From NCBI GenBank assembly GCA_040779335.1, contig JBFONV010000001.1, positions 372,001 through 436,000 of the forward strand: DNA of 64,000 bases, written 5' to 3'. Numbering within the stretch: the first letter of the stretch is position 1; each line of letters opens with the position of its first letter. The translations under genes were made by a program, and so were the position numbers. Source of the stretch: JBFONV01 sp040779335. GTDB taxonomy: Bacteria; Pseudomonadota; Gammaproteobacteria; Enterobacterales; Alteromonadaceae. This document shows positions 24,080 through 32,336 of this stretch, piece after piece. The notes under the pieces were generated by a model, which was given only the letters and a program-made list of their open reading frames with translations, was not told where the DNA came from and ran no database searches.

Positions 24080-24997
24080 ATGAAAAAATTAGTGACCTTT
24101 TTGCCGGGTGCCTTAATGGTTTTGGCGGCAAGCGCAAGCAGTCAAGATTATGCTGACATGCATAAGCAGTTAGATATTATGAGCGATATTATGAAGTCAT
24201 CGGTGACAGTTCAAGACGGTAGACGAGCGGCTAAAATAACAGGGATTGATAGTACTTACCTGCAAGGCCAAGGGATTGTCTTTACTATAAACTCAAGTTC
24301 GAGTTCTAGAGATTTCGGTAGTTTCAATTTTAACTTTGTCATGCCTGAAATCCCAGTCATGCCAATAGAACCTCCAAGCCCAGAGGGAAGAAACTCCCAG
24401 GAATTCTTTGATATAGATGTTGATGAGTCCGTTTCCAAAGCACTGGAAAATGCCTCTGAAGGGTATGAACGAGCAATTGAAGTGTTACATGGTACACGAG
24501 ATCAATTTCGCGAACTAAGGGATGAACAGCGAGATTTAGCTTACGAAGTAAGAGATATAGAACGAGAAATTAGAGATATTGAATACCAGCTTCGTCGAGC
24601 GGATAAAGAAAAGAAAAATGAATTAGATGCCGAAGCGAACAAGTTAAAGCAACAACTTAGTAAAATTGAGCAAGAAAAAAATCAGGTTGAACAAAAAGTG
24701 ACCGAACTTAAGAAACAACAAGAACTGAAAAACCAAGAGCAAGCTAAAGAGCGGGTTGCGTTTTATAAAAATTTAACCCACGCGCTTGCAGATACCCTAT
24801 GTTTATATGGTAATGGTTTAAGAACATTACCTAAAGATGAAAATGTTAGCCTTATTTTAAAAGCCGCTGGCGATAAAGATGGACGTCGATATAAAGATCA
24901 AATTTATGTTTTCAATAAAAAAGATATAACGTCTTGTGCTATGGATAAAATTGATGTCGCTAAGTTATTGGAGAAAGGACAAGGTTATCAGTTTTAG
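24080..24997 (+). CDS. secreted coiled-coil protein, third gene of the ECF operon
   Basis: 305 residues starting at 24080 (MKKLVTFLPGALMVLAASASS), a signal peptide likely cut near residue 20; an AGTAGGAT ribosome site precedes it. Residues about 25-75 form a small globular part (GIDSTYLQGQGIVFTINSSSSS), then a Pro-rich stretch (VMPEIPVMPIEPPSPEG), then a long coiled coil (about 125-225) of alternating Arg/Glu/Asp and Lys/Gln repeats, then a C-terminal domain with two cysteines. It follows the anti-sigma gene by four bases. The role is unknown; a periplasmic sensor or structural target is a guess. Confidence 0.75.
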   Translation: MKKLVTFLPGALMVLAASASSQDYADMHKQLDIMSDIMKSSVTVQDGRRAAKITGIDSTYLQGQGIVFTINSSSSSRDFGSFNFNFVMPEIPVMPIEPPSPEGRNSQEFFDIDVDESVSKALENASEGYERAIEVLHGTRDQFRELRDEQRDLAYEVRDIEREIRDIEYQLRRADKEKKNELDAEANKLKQQLSKIEQEKNQVEQKVTELKKQQELKNQEQAKERVAFYKNLTHALADTLCLYGNGLRTLPKDENVSLILKAAGDKDGRRYKDQIYVFNKKDITSCAMDKIDVAKLLEKGQGYQF

Positions 24998-25036
24998 TTT
25001 GAATATTAATAGCTACTTTCTGACAAGGTCTTGATG

Positions 25037-25060
25037 AAGCCACTTTTAAAGTGGCTTTTT
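25037..25060 (+). terminator. terminator of the ECF sigma operon
   Basis: AAGCCAC (25037-25043) and GTGGCTT (25051-25057) form a stem around TTTTAAA and are followed by T residues, 40 bases after the coiled-coil gene. Confidence 0.85.
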
Positions 25061-25137
25061 ACATAGATAGACTCATACTATATTATTGCTATTGAATTAA
25101 GTGGTTTAAGGTAATGTAACAAAATAAGGGAGTATAT

Positions 25138-25482
25138 ATGCGCAATGTTTTTTTGATGAGCTTTGTTATTTTGTTAGTTGGTTGTTCAACTACAGGTGAA
25201 AGTCTCAATCAATCAAATTGGGATTTTGATCATGAAGTGCAGTATAAACAGACGCAAATCGATGAAAATAAGTACCATATAGAAGTAGTCGCGACCTCAA
25301 AAACACGCTTTAGTACTTTAGCGACGTTTTTAATACGCCGTTCGTTAGATGTATGTCAACGCTATGGCTTTAAAATTGAGGTCTTGGAAGGTGTCGAATC
25401 ATTTAATGATAAACTGGGCTTACCTAATTTGATCATGGGCTCCTTGGCGGCCAATGTTGAATGTCCAAGCAATAACGATTGA
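25138..25482 (+). CDS. small lipoprotein of unknown function
   Basis: 114 residues beginning MRNVFLMSFVILLVGCSTTG: a signal peptide with lipobox LVGC, so Cys16 should be lipidated. The residue after it is Ser, which would favour Lol transport to the outer membrane. The rest (EVQYKQTQIDENKYHIEVVATSKTRF, RRSLDVCQRYGFKIEVLEGVESF) has the look of small periplasmic lipoproteins that carry a CC0125-like fold, but I do not assign a family. GGGAG precedes the start. It stands alone between two terminated units. Confidence 0.75.
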   Translation: MRNVFLMSFVILLVGCSTTGESLNQSNWDFDHEVQYKQTQIDENKYHIEVVATSKTRFSTLATFLIRRSLDVCQRYGFKIEVLEGVESFNDKLGLPNLIMGSLAANVECPSNND

Positions 25483-25700
25483 TTATTTATTCACAGGTAA
25501 CAAAACCATAGTATAAATTTAAAAATACAATTGGTTGAAATATAGGCTTTATATAAATTAATTATATCAGCTATTTTTTTTGTGAATGGAACTTTAATTC
25601 AAATTTTAGCAATTATCACTTATAATTCAGCCTTGAATTTTCTTATATCCAGATGCTTTTATGTTTATTAAAAGGGTCTCATGTCACAGAGGTGAATGCC

Positions 25701-28292
25701 GTGCTTCAAGAATATCGTAAACACGTAGAAGAACGTGCCGCTGAAGGAATTGTTCCTAAGCCGCTAGATGCCGAGCAAGTTGCTCAATTAGTTGAATTAA
25801 TTAAAAATCCACCTGCAGGTGAAGAAGCGTTTTTACTAGAGTTATTAACCGATCGAGTACCGCCAGGCGTCGATGATGCCGCTTATGTTAAAGCGGGATT
25901 TTTATCTGCTATTGCCAAAGGTGAAACTAGCTCTCCAATTTTGTCTGCCAAAAAAGCAACAGAATTATTGGGAACCATGTTAGGTGGTTACAATATTCAA
26001 CCAATGATTGATTTACTTGATGATCAAGCGAACGCAGAAACCGCAGTTGCAGGCTTATCAAAAACATTATTAATGTTTGATGCTTTTCACGATGTACAAG
26101 AAAAAGCAGAAGCAGGTAATGCTCACGCTAAAGCCGTACTTGAATCATGGGCTAATGCAGAATGGTTTACAAATAAACCTAAAGTAGCAGAAAAAATAAC
26201 GGTAAAAGTATTTAAAGTTACCGGTGAAACCAATACCGATGATTTATCGCCTGCGCCGGATGCTTGGTCTCGTCCAGATATTCCTTTGCACGCGAAAGCG
26301 ATGCTTAAAATCGGACGTGAAGGTATTACCCCTGATGAAGATGGTACCACGGGCCCTATTTCTCAAATCGAAGAATTACAAAAAGATGGTATCCCGCTAG
26401 CCTATGTGGGTGATGTTGTTGGTACAGGATCTTCGCGTAAGTCAGCGACTAACTCAGTGTTATGGTTTATGGGGGATGACATCCCGCACATTCCAAATAA
26501 ACGCGGTGGTGGCGTTTGTTTAGGTGGCAAAATAGCCCCTATTTTCTATAACACCATGGAAGATTCAGGCGCGTTACCGATTGAATTAGACGTACAAAAA
26601 ATGAATATGGGCGATGTTATCGACATTTACCCTTATGAAGGCGTTGTTAAAAATGCAGCGGGTGATGTGATTTCTACCTTTAAATTAAGCCCTGTGTTAT
26701 TTGATGAAGTTCGTGCTGGTGGCCGTATTCCGTTAATCATCGGTCGCGGATTAACTGGCCGTGCACGTGAAGCATTAGGCTTAGGTGAAACTGATTTGTT
26801 TGCTAAACCAGTTGCTCCAGAATCATCAACAAAAGGTTTTACCCTTGCACAGAAAATGGTTGGTAAAGCGTGTGGCGTAACTGGTGTTCGTCCTGGTCAA
26901 TACTGTGAACCTAAAATGACCACTGTTGGTTCGCAAGATACTACGGGTCCTATGACACGTGATGAACTTAAAGATTTGGCTTGTTTAGGATTTTCAGCTG
27001 ATTTAACCATGCAGTCTTTTTGTCATACCTCTGCATATCCTAAGCCTGTCGATGTTGTTACCCATCATACTTTGCCTGATTTCATTATGAACCGCGGTGG
27101 TGTTTCTCTTCGCCCAGGTGACGGTGTTATCCATTCATGGCTAAATCGCATGTTATTACCTGATACTGTTGGTACGGGTGGTGATTCTCATACGCGCTTC
27201 CCATTAGGTATCTCATTCCCAGCAGGCTCAGGTTTAGTTGCGTTTGCAGCTGCAACCGGTGTTATGCCTCTTGATATGCCAGAATCTGTTTTAGTTCGCT
27301 TTAAAGGTGAAATGCAACCTGGTATTACCTTACGTGATTTGGTACACGCAATACCTTATTACGGCATTAAAAATGGTTTATTAACGGTTGCTAAGGCGGG
27401 GAAAATCAACGAGTTTTCTGGTCGTGTATTAGAAATTGAAGGCCTTAAAGGTTTAACTGTCGAGCAAGCGTTTGAACTTTCGGATGCTTCTGCTGAACGT
27501 TCAGCTGCTGGTTGTTCAATTAAAATGGATGAAGAGTCGGTTGCGGAATACTTAAATTCGAACATTGTTATGTTGAAATGGATGATCAGCGAAGGTTATG
27601 GTGATGTTCGTACCATTGAGCGTCGTATTAAAGCAATGCAAGAATGGTTAGCTAATCCTTCATTAATGGAAGCCGATGCTGACGCAGAATATGCACACGT
27701 AATAGAAATTGATTTAGCGGATATTAAAGAGCCAATTGTTTGTTGTCCAAACGATCCTGATGATGCAAAATTATTGTCAGATGTAGCAGGCACAAAAATT
27801 GATGAAGTATTTATCGGTTCATGTATGACTAACATTGGTCACTTTCGTGCTGCAGGTAAATTGATTGAGAAATTTAACGGCACATTGCCTACTCGTTTAT
27901 GGGTTGCTCCGCCAACGAAAATGGACCGTGATCAATTAACTGATGAAGGTTATTACAGCATTTATGGCAAAGCGGGAGCCCGTATGGAAACTCCTGGTTG
28001 TTCATTATGTATGGGCAATCAGGCGCGTGTTGCTGAGAAGTCTACGGTACTTTCAACATCGACACGAAACTTCCCTAATCGTTTAGGTAATGGTGCTAAT
28101 GTTTACTTAACGTCTGCGGAATTAGCGGGTGTTGGTGCTATTTTAGGTAAGTTACCAAGTGTTGAGGAGTACATGAAGTATGCATCACAAATTGATGCCA
28201 CTGCTGCAGATACTTATCGTTACTTAAACTTCCATAAAATGGAACAATATACCAAGAAAGCCGATACGGTAATTATGCAAGTTGAAGCATAG
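25701..28292 (+). CDS. acnB: bifunctional aconitate hydratase 2 / 2-methylisocitrate dehydratase AcnB
   Basis: TCA-cycle aconitase B (citrate to isocitrate); also acts in the methylcitrate cycle. With a GTG start at 25701 the protein is 863 residues (E. coli AcnB 865) and begins VLQEYRKHVEERAAEGIVPKPL, matching the family. An AGAGGT site lies 6-7 bases before this GTG; the open frame upstream to 25653 is therefore not used. An N-terminal HEAT-like domain, the swivel domain (DDLSPAPDAWSRPDIPLHA) and the Fe-S ligands (CHTS region, GSCMTNIGHFR, PGCSLCMGNQAR) are all present. It is monocistronic with two terminators after it. Confidence 0.98.
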   Translation: MLQEYRKHVEERAAEGIVPKPLDAEQVAQLVELIKNPPAGEEAFLLELLTDRVPPGVDDAAYVKAGFLSAIAKGETSSPILSAKKATELLGTMLGGYNIQPMIDLLDDQANAETAVAGLSKTLLMFDAFHDVQEKAEAGNAHAKAVLESWANAEWFTNKPKVAEKITVKVFKVTGETNTDDLSPAPDAWSRPDIPLHAKAMLKIGREGITPDEDGTTGPISQIEELQKDGIPLAYVGDVVGTGSSRKSATNSVLWFMGDDIPHIPNKRGGGVCLGGKIAPIFYNTMEDSGALPIELDVQKMNMGDVIDIYPYEGVVKNAAGDVISTFKLSPVLFDEVRAGGRIPLIIGRGLTGRAREALGLGETDLFAKPVAPESSTKGFTLAQKMVGKACGVTGVRPGQYCEPKMTTVGSQDTTGPMTRDELKDLACLGFSADLTMQSFCHTSAYPKPVDVVTHHTLPDFIMNRGGVSLRPGDGVIHSWLNRMLLPDTVGTGGDSHTRFPLGISFPAGSGLVAFAAATGVMPLDMPESVLVRFKGEMQPGITLRDLVHAIPYYGIKNGLLTVAKAGKINEFSGRVLEIEGLKGLTVEQAFELSDASAERSAAGCSIKMDEESVAEYLNSNIVMLKWMISEGYGDVRTIERRIKAMQEWLANPSLMEADADAEYAHVIEIDLADIKEPIVCCPNDPDDAKLLSDVAGTKIDEVFIGSCMTNIGHFRAAGKLIEKFNGTLPTRLWVAPPTKMDRDQLTDEGYYSIYGKAGARMETPGCSLCMGNQARVAEKSTVLSTSTRNFPNRLGNGANVYLTSAELAGVGAILGKLPSVEEYMKYASQIDATAADTYRYLNFHKMEQYTKKADTVIMQVEA

Positions 28293-28301
28293 CGAATAAA
28301 T

Positions 28302-28378
28302 ACAACGACACTTGATAGCAACGTCGTTGTTTTATTATTCTAACGAGAAAGTGCCGCGTGAATACGCGGCATTTTTAT
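28302..28378 (+). terminator. tandem terminators after acnB
   Basis: First hairpin: ACAACGAC (28302-28309) and GTCGTTGT (28323-28330), followed by TTTATT. Second hairpin: TGCCGCGT (28352-28359) and ACGCGGCA (28364-28371), followed by TTTTTATTTT. Together they isolate acnB. The rest of the gap up to 28621 holds no recognisable gene. Confidence 0.8.
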
Positions 28379-28621
28379 TTTCCTAATTTATTTTTCGAAT
28401 ATTTTAGCTACTTTGTTTGAGCATCTACTAGATTTGCGATCACATTATCATTTCTGATAAATAAAAGGTTTGCTTGATTTAGGGTCTTTGATGCAGAAAA
28501 GGGGAAGTTTCTCATGCGTCAGATATGCGGGATTCTAGTTCGATAAATCACCTAAAAAATCTTGCTTGCTGAGTTGAGATCAAGTCGTAACAGAAAATTC
28601 AATAATGATGAATAATCGGGC

Positions 28622-29389
28622 TTATTGAGGAGTATTATACTGGTTTAATATTTTCATTATCTCGCCGCTCATTATAAGGGTTTGAAGCGCCGAAGATAAT
28701 CGCTCTATATCCTTATGAAACAGTGATTTTTTGGAGATCGCAATATAAGAACCAACAGCATTGTCATATTGATAAGTGGCTAACTTTATTTTTGCCTGGT
28801 AGGTGCCGCGATCAACCAATGGAATTATCGTTTCTTCTCGTTCAAGAAAAGTATCGATGCGCTTTTTTAATAGCATTTGCACTAATTGTGTATGTGTTGT
28901 TACCGCAATTTTATTTAAGGTGTTATCTCGATCAAATTTGTCAAAGTAACTTGCCCCTCTAACAACGCCAATCGCTAATGTGTTTAAATCTTCAAACTGC
29001 TTAATATCGCCTTGAGTTTCTTTACGAATATAGAAACGCAGAGGAAAGTATTGAATTTTGAACGGTGGTGTTAAATAGCTGAGGTATTTTTCTCTATCGC
29101 CAGTTTTTCTAATGGCGACAATCATATCTGCTTGACCAGTTTTAACCATTTCAAGACAGCGCGCTATCGGACATTGGATAAAATGTGGTGTTATTTTTAA
29201 TTGTTTGGATAGTAACTTAGCGACCTCGTTTGTTTCTCCCACATATTGACCATCGATAAAATCTGACGAAGGCGGCTCTATATAGGTTGCGATGTTAATC
29301 GTTTGTGCTTGATCGGCATAAGCTGAAAGCGACAAAACTATAAAGATGATAACGGTTACTAAGTGGTGCATATCAGGAAGAGTATTCAC
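28622..29389 (-). CDS. periplasmic solute-binding protein-like protein (SBP_bac_3 family), paralog 1
   Basis: 255 residues. A signal peptide (HHLVTVIIFIVLSLSAYADQ) precedes a bacterial extracellular solute-binding family 3 fold: IATYIEPPSSDFIDGQYVGETNEVAKLLS, TGQADMIVAIRKTGDREKYLSYLTPPF, FEDLNTLAIGVVRGASYFDKFD. The motif CPIARC gives two cysteines four residues apart. No ABC permease or ATPase gene is next to it, so it may be an orphan sensor-type binding protein. The start could be the ATG six codons later (MHHLV). It is 45% or so alike by eye to the neighbour at 29506 and clearly arose by duplication. Confidence 0.8.
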   Translation of the reverse strand: MNTLPDMHHLVTVIIFIVLSLSAYADQAQTINIATYIEPPSSDFIDGQYVGETNEVAKLLSKQLKITPHFIQCPIARCLEMVKTGQADMIVAIRKTGDREKYLSYLTPPFKIQYFPLRFYIRKETQGDIKQFEDLNTLAIGVVRGASYFDKFDRDNTLNKIAVTTHTQLVQMLLKKRIDTFLEREETIIPLVDRGTYQAKIKLATYQYDNAVGSYIAISKKSLFHKDIERLSSALQTLIMSGEIMKILNQYNTPQ

Positions 29390-29505
29390 TATTAACGCTA
29401 TACATTTCCTTAGTATAGAAGTATACCGATAGTTCGTCTAAATTAACGGTTAAGTTCTATTTGGCATGAGGCTGTATGAAAGTCGTTCACTTATTGATAG
29501 AGCAA

Positions 29506-30255
29506 CTACCTTTTTAATAACGCCTTAATGGTACCGTCTTGAATAAATTGCTCTAAATTATCCGATAATTGTTCAAGGTATTTGAGTTTTGGTGAGTTTT
29601 TTGACATCGCGGCGTAAACATCTACCGCGTTATCATACTGAAACTTTGCGAGTTTAAACGTGGTGTCGTATTCTTCTTTAGTCATCAAGGCTAACACCGA
29701 CTCTTCTCTTTCTAAAAAAGTATCTATTCGCTGTTTTTTCAACATATTTATTAGTTGTTCAAACTCTGTCACATTAACTTTATTGAGCGAAGCGTCATGA
29801 TCAAAGCGATCAAAGTATGTTGTTGCGCGCAAGGTACCAATAGTCAGGTTTGCTAAATCTTCATATCGCTCTATCGAGATATTTGAATTCGCTAAGGTAT
29901 AAAATCTTAATGGGAAATGCTGGGTATGGTAAGGGGGGGTTAAGTAGGTTAAAAACTTTTCCCGTTCAGCGGTCTTTCGAAGGGCGATAATCATATCGGC
30001 ATCGCCGTGCTCTATCATCGACATACAGCGAGCAAATGGACAACGTATAAACACCGGTTCTAAATTAATAGAGGATGCCAATAATTTCGCAATTTCAATG
30101 TTTTGGCCAGTGAATTTATTGTCAACTATTTGGGTAAATGGTGGCTCTATGTAGGTTGCTATTTTAAGCGAACGGTTCTCTTCAGCATATGCCTGATTGG
30201 CATAGACTTGAGTGATTAAAAATAGTGAGCTAAAAAATACCCTAATAGAACTCAT
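29506..30255 (-). CDS. periplasmic solute-binding protein-like protein (SBP_bac_3 family), paralog 2
   Basis: 249 residues from the chosen start MSSIRVFFSSLFLITQVYANQAYAEE, a clear signal peptide; in-frame starts at 30294 and beyond would add an unnecessary N-terminal extension. The mature part mirrors the neighbour: IATYIEPPFTQIVDNKFTGQNIEIAKLLA, CPFARCMSMIEHGDADMIIALRKTAEREKFLTYLTPPY and KKQRIDTFLEREESV. The gap to the neighbour downstream is 116 bases. The ligand is unknown; family 3 proteins usually bind amino acids or related polar molecules, and lone members can act as sensors. Confidence 0.8.
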   Translation of the reverse strand: MSSIRVFFSSLFLITQVYANQAYAEENRSLKIATYIEPPFTQIVDNKFTGQNIEIAKLLASSINLEPVFIRCPFARCMSMIEHGDADMIIALRKTAEREKFLTYLTPPYHTQHFPLRFYTLANSNISIERYEDLANLTIGTLRATTYFDRFDHDASLNKVNVTEFEQLINMLKKQRIDTFLEREESVLALMTKEEYDTTFKLAKFQYDNAVDVYAAMSKNSPKLKYLEQLSDNLEQFIQDGTIKALLKR

Positions 30256-30576
30256 TTGAGATACCACAACGACCTTAACTTCGTGAACTGACATTAGTAT
30301 ATCAATATTTGGCCTAATTGTTCGAATAAAACTTATGAGCAACTTGAACGTTATCAGTGTTAAAAATAAGGCATTTGCTACACTGTAGATAAACAGTTGC
30401 TAGTAATAAAGCTGAGCTAGCATTGATATTATCGGCACAATAAAAAAGTACAGCTAATATACTGACTATTTTAATAAACCAGCGAGTATAATACTCACTA
30501 AATAGCTAGCTTGGTTTTATAGGGTAAATTTATTGTTTTTCTTTGATTTTTTAGCAAGGTTTGCCTAGGAGTAGAA
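30256..30576. other. divergent intergenic region between the binding-protein gene and yacL
   Basis: 321 AT-rich bases with no convincing gene, expected to hold divergent promoters. No operator or hairpin that I could name was found. Confidence 0.5.
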
Positions 30577-30957
30577 ATGGAATACGAGTATATCAATGAC
30601 CCTATCACAGGGTTAGCAAAAGCGACATTCTCTTTAGAGCATGAAATTATTGGGCCTTGGCTCGAAGTAGAGGTGGGTAAAAACACCGAAAAATTAACCT
30701 CGATATTAACTGCCATTGATCAGGTAGAGTCAACGACCAATCAAGAGATTATTATTTCCGGCCATGAATATACTGCCACTGTATCAAGAGATGACGTGAT
30801 CATTGAAGTGAACGCGAGCATGAATGGCGCGGATATCGCTATCCCAGAAGAACTCGCTGAAGACATAGACGGCTGTGAATTAAATACCAGTGCCTCTTGC
30901 GGTATAGATGATTTTCGATTGGTACTGTTATCATGGGCGCGCTTTATCAGCAAATAA
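30577..30957 (+). CDS. yacL: UPF0231 family protein YacL
   Basis: 126 residues, close to E. coli YacL (120). Conserved features: MEYEYINDPITGLAKATFSLEHEIIGPWLEVEV at the N-terminus, the central SGHEYT, and the C-terminal CGIDDFRLVLLSWARFI. The protein is acidic and soluble, with no signal peptide; the function is unknown. In E. coli yacL is directly downstream of acnB; here two binding-protein genes on the other strand have been inserted between them. AGGAG precedes the ATG. Confidence 0.9.
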   Translation: MEYEYINDPITGLAKATFSLEHEIIGPWLEVEVGKNTEKLTSILTAIDQVESTTNQEIIISGHEYTATVSRDDVIIEVNASMNGADIAIPEELAEDIDGCELNTSASCGIDDFRLVLLSWARFISK

Positions 30958-31080
30958 ATCACACCGAATTAAGTAAAGTTTTGTAAATTTTGCGTTAAGT
31001 TTTGACATCTCTATTTATTCACTTAGAGTATTGTTCATGGCAAAAATAATTACTGCTACCTGCTAATATTGAGATCAATC

Positions 31081-32334
31081 ATGGATACAGTTTCACTAAA
31101 AAATAATAATAAAAAACATAAACGTATGGTGCCGTTAAGATACGTACTTATGCCATTTGCCATTATATTCATTGCGATAATCATTGTTGCGATTTTAGGG
31201 GCTTTAGCGCCAAAGCCAGCGAAAAAGCCGCCAGCAATTAAAGCACCTTTAGTAGAAGTTATGACTTTGGATAGCAAAGCAGTGACTTTTTCTATTGCTA
31301 GCCAAGGTAATGTTGTCCCCAGAACGCAAACCACAATAATTTCAGAAGTATCAGGCGCTGTTACTGATGTTTCAGAGAAATTTTATGTGGGGGGATTCTT
31401 CAAAAAAGGGGAAGTATTACTGAAAATTGACGACATTACCTATCAGGTCGCGTTGTTACAAGCTCAATCGCGCTTAGATGCAGCACAAGCGAACTTGGCG
31501 GAAGAGCAAGCACGCGCAAGCCAAAAAGAAGAAGAGTGGTTATTAACAGGGAAGTCGTTAGATAAAGCACCAATATTAGCGTTGAGAATACCTCAACTTC
31601 AACAGGCTAAAGCAGAAGTGAAATCGGCTAAAGCAAGCGTACAAGAAGCCGAAATAAAACTAAAGCGTACCATCATTGTTGCCCCCTATGATGCAATGCT
31701 AAAGGCTAAAAATGTCGATATAGGTCAATACGTATCTATGGGTACCATGTTAGCAACAACCTTTGCGGTTGATTATGCAGAGGTTCGTTTACCCGTTAAA
31801 CAAAAAGACGTATTGTTTTTGAACTTACCTAAAGTTAATCAAAGTAATAATGCGCCATCGGCCGTGCAATTGAGTTATCAACTAGGCAGTGAAATATTTA
31901 CCACAACAGCACAACTTGTTCGCTATGAAGGGGAAGTAGACAGTAATAGTCGAGTTCACTATGTCGTTGCAAAGATAGATGATCCTTATCAAATCAATTC
32001 GACTAGTGAGCAACCATCCCTGAGAGTGGGTATGTATGTTAACGCCAAAATAGCTGGCAGAGCCTTACCTAATTTAATCGCTATTCCGCGCGAGGCTGTC
32101 TACGGGCCTAATACCATCCGCCTTGTTAAAGCAGGGCATTTGCACTTACAACAGATTGCCATCTTAAGAACCGATGCACAATATGTTTATACTCAGGATG
32201 ACATAGCCTCAGATATGCGTTTAATTATAACGAAACTTGAATCTGCCGTTGAAGGTATGACACTACGTATTGCTGGCGAAGAGGCTGAAAACGCTCCAGC
32301 AACTGAAGCAATCAACGCAGAGCAAGGTGAATAG
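31081..32334 (+). CDS. RND efflux periplasmic adaptor (membrane fusion protein)
   Basis: 417 residues from the ATG at 31081 (GAG seven bases upstream; a TTG four codons earlier is less likely). One N-terminal membrane anchor (about 22-45, YVLMPFAIIFIAIIIVAILGALAP) is followed by a barrel-sandwich lipoyl-like domain, a coiled-coil hairpin (about 120-200, QAQSRLDAAQANLAEEQARASQ...AKAEVKSAKASVQEAEIKL) and beta-barrel and membrane-proximal domains. It links an RND pump to an outer-membrane channel. The stop lies two bases before the permease start, so they form an operon. No outer-membrane factor gene is present here. Confidence 0.92.
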   Translation: MDTVSLKNNNKKHKRMVPLRYVLMPFAIIFIAIIIVAILGALAPKPAKKPPAIKAPLVEVMTLDSKAVTFSIASQGNVVPRTQTTIISEVSGAVTDVSEKFYVGGFFKKGEVLLKIDDITYQVALLQAQSRLDAAQANLAEEQARASQKEEEWLLTGKSLDKAPILALRIPQLQQAKAEVKSAKASVQEAEIKLKRTIIVAPYDAMLKAKNVDIGQYVSMGTMLATTFAVDYAEVRLPVKQKDVLFLNLPKVNQSNNAPSAVQLSYQLGSEIFTTTAQLVRYEGEVDSNSRVHYVVAKIDDPYQINSTSEQPSLRVGMYVNAKIAGRALPNLIAIPREAVYGPNTIRLVKAGHLHLQQIAILRTDAQYVYTQDDIASDMRLIITKLESAVEGMTLRIAGEEAENAPATEAINAEQGE

Positions 32335-32336
32335 CC

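Noticed and set aside
25653..25700. Longer N-terminus for AcnB from an upstream ATG
   Set aside because: The extra 16 residues do not match the family, while a GTG at 25701 has an ideal AGAGGT ribosome site and the right protein start.
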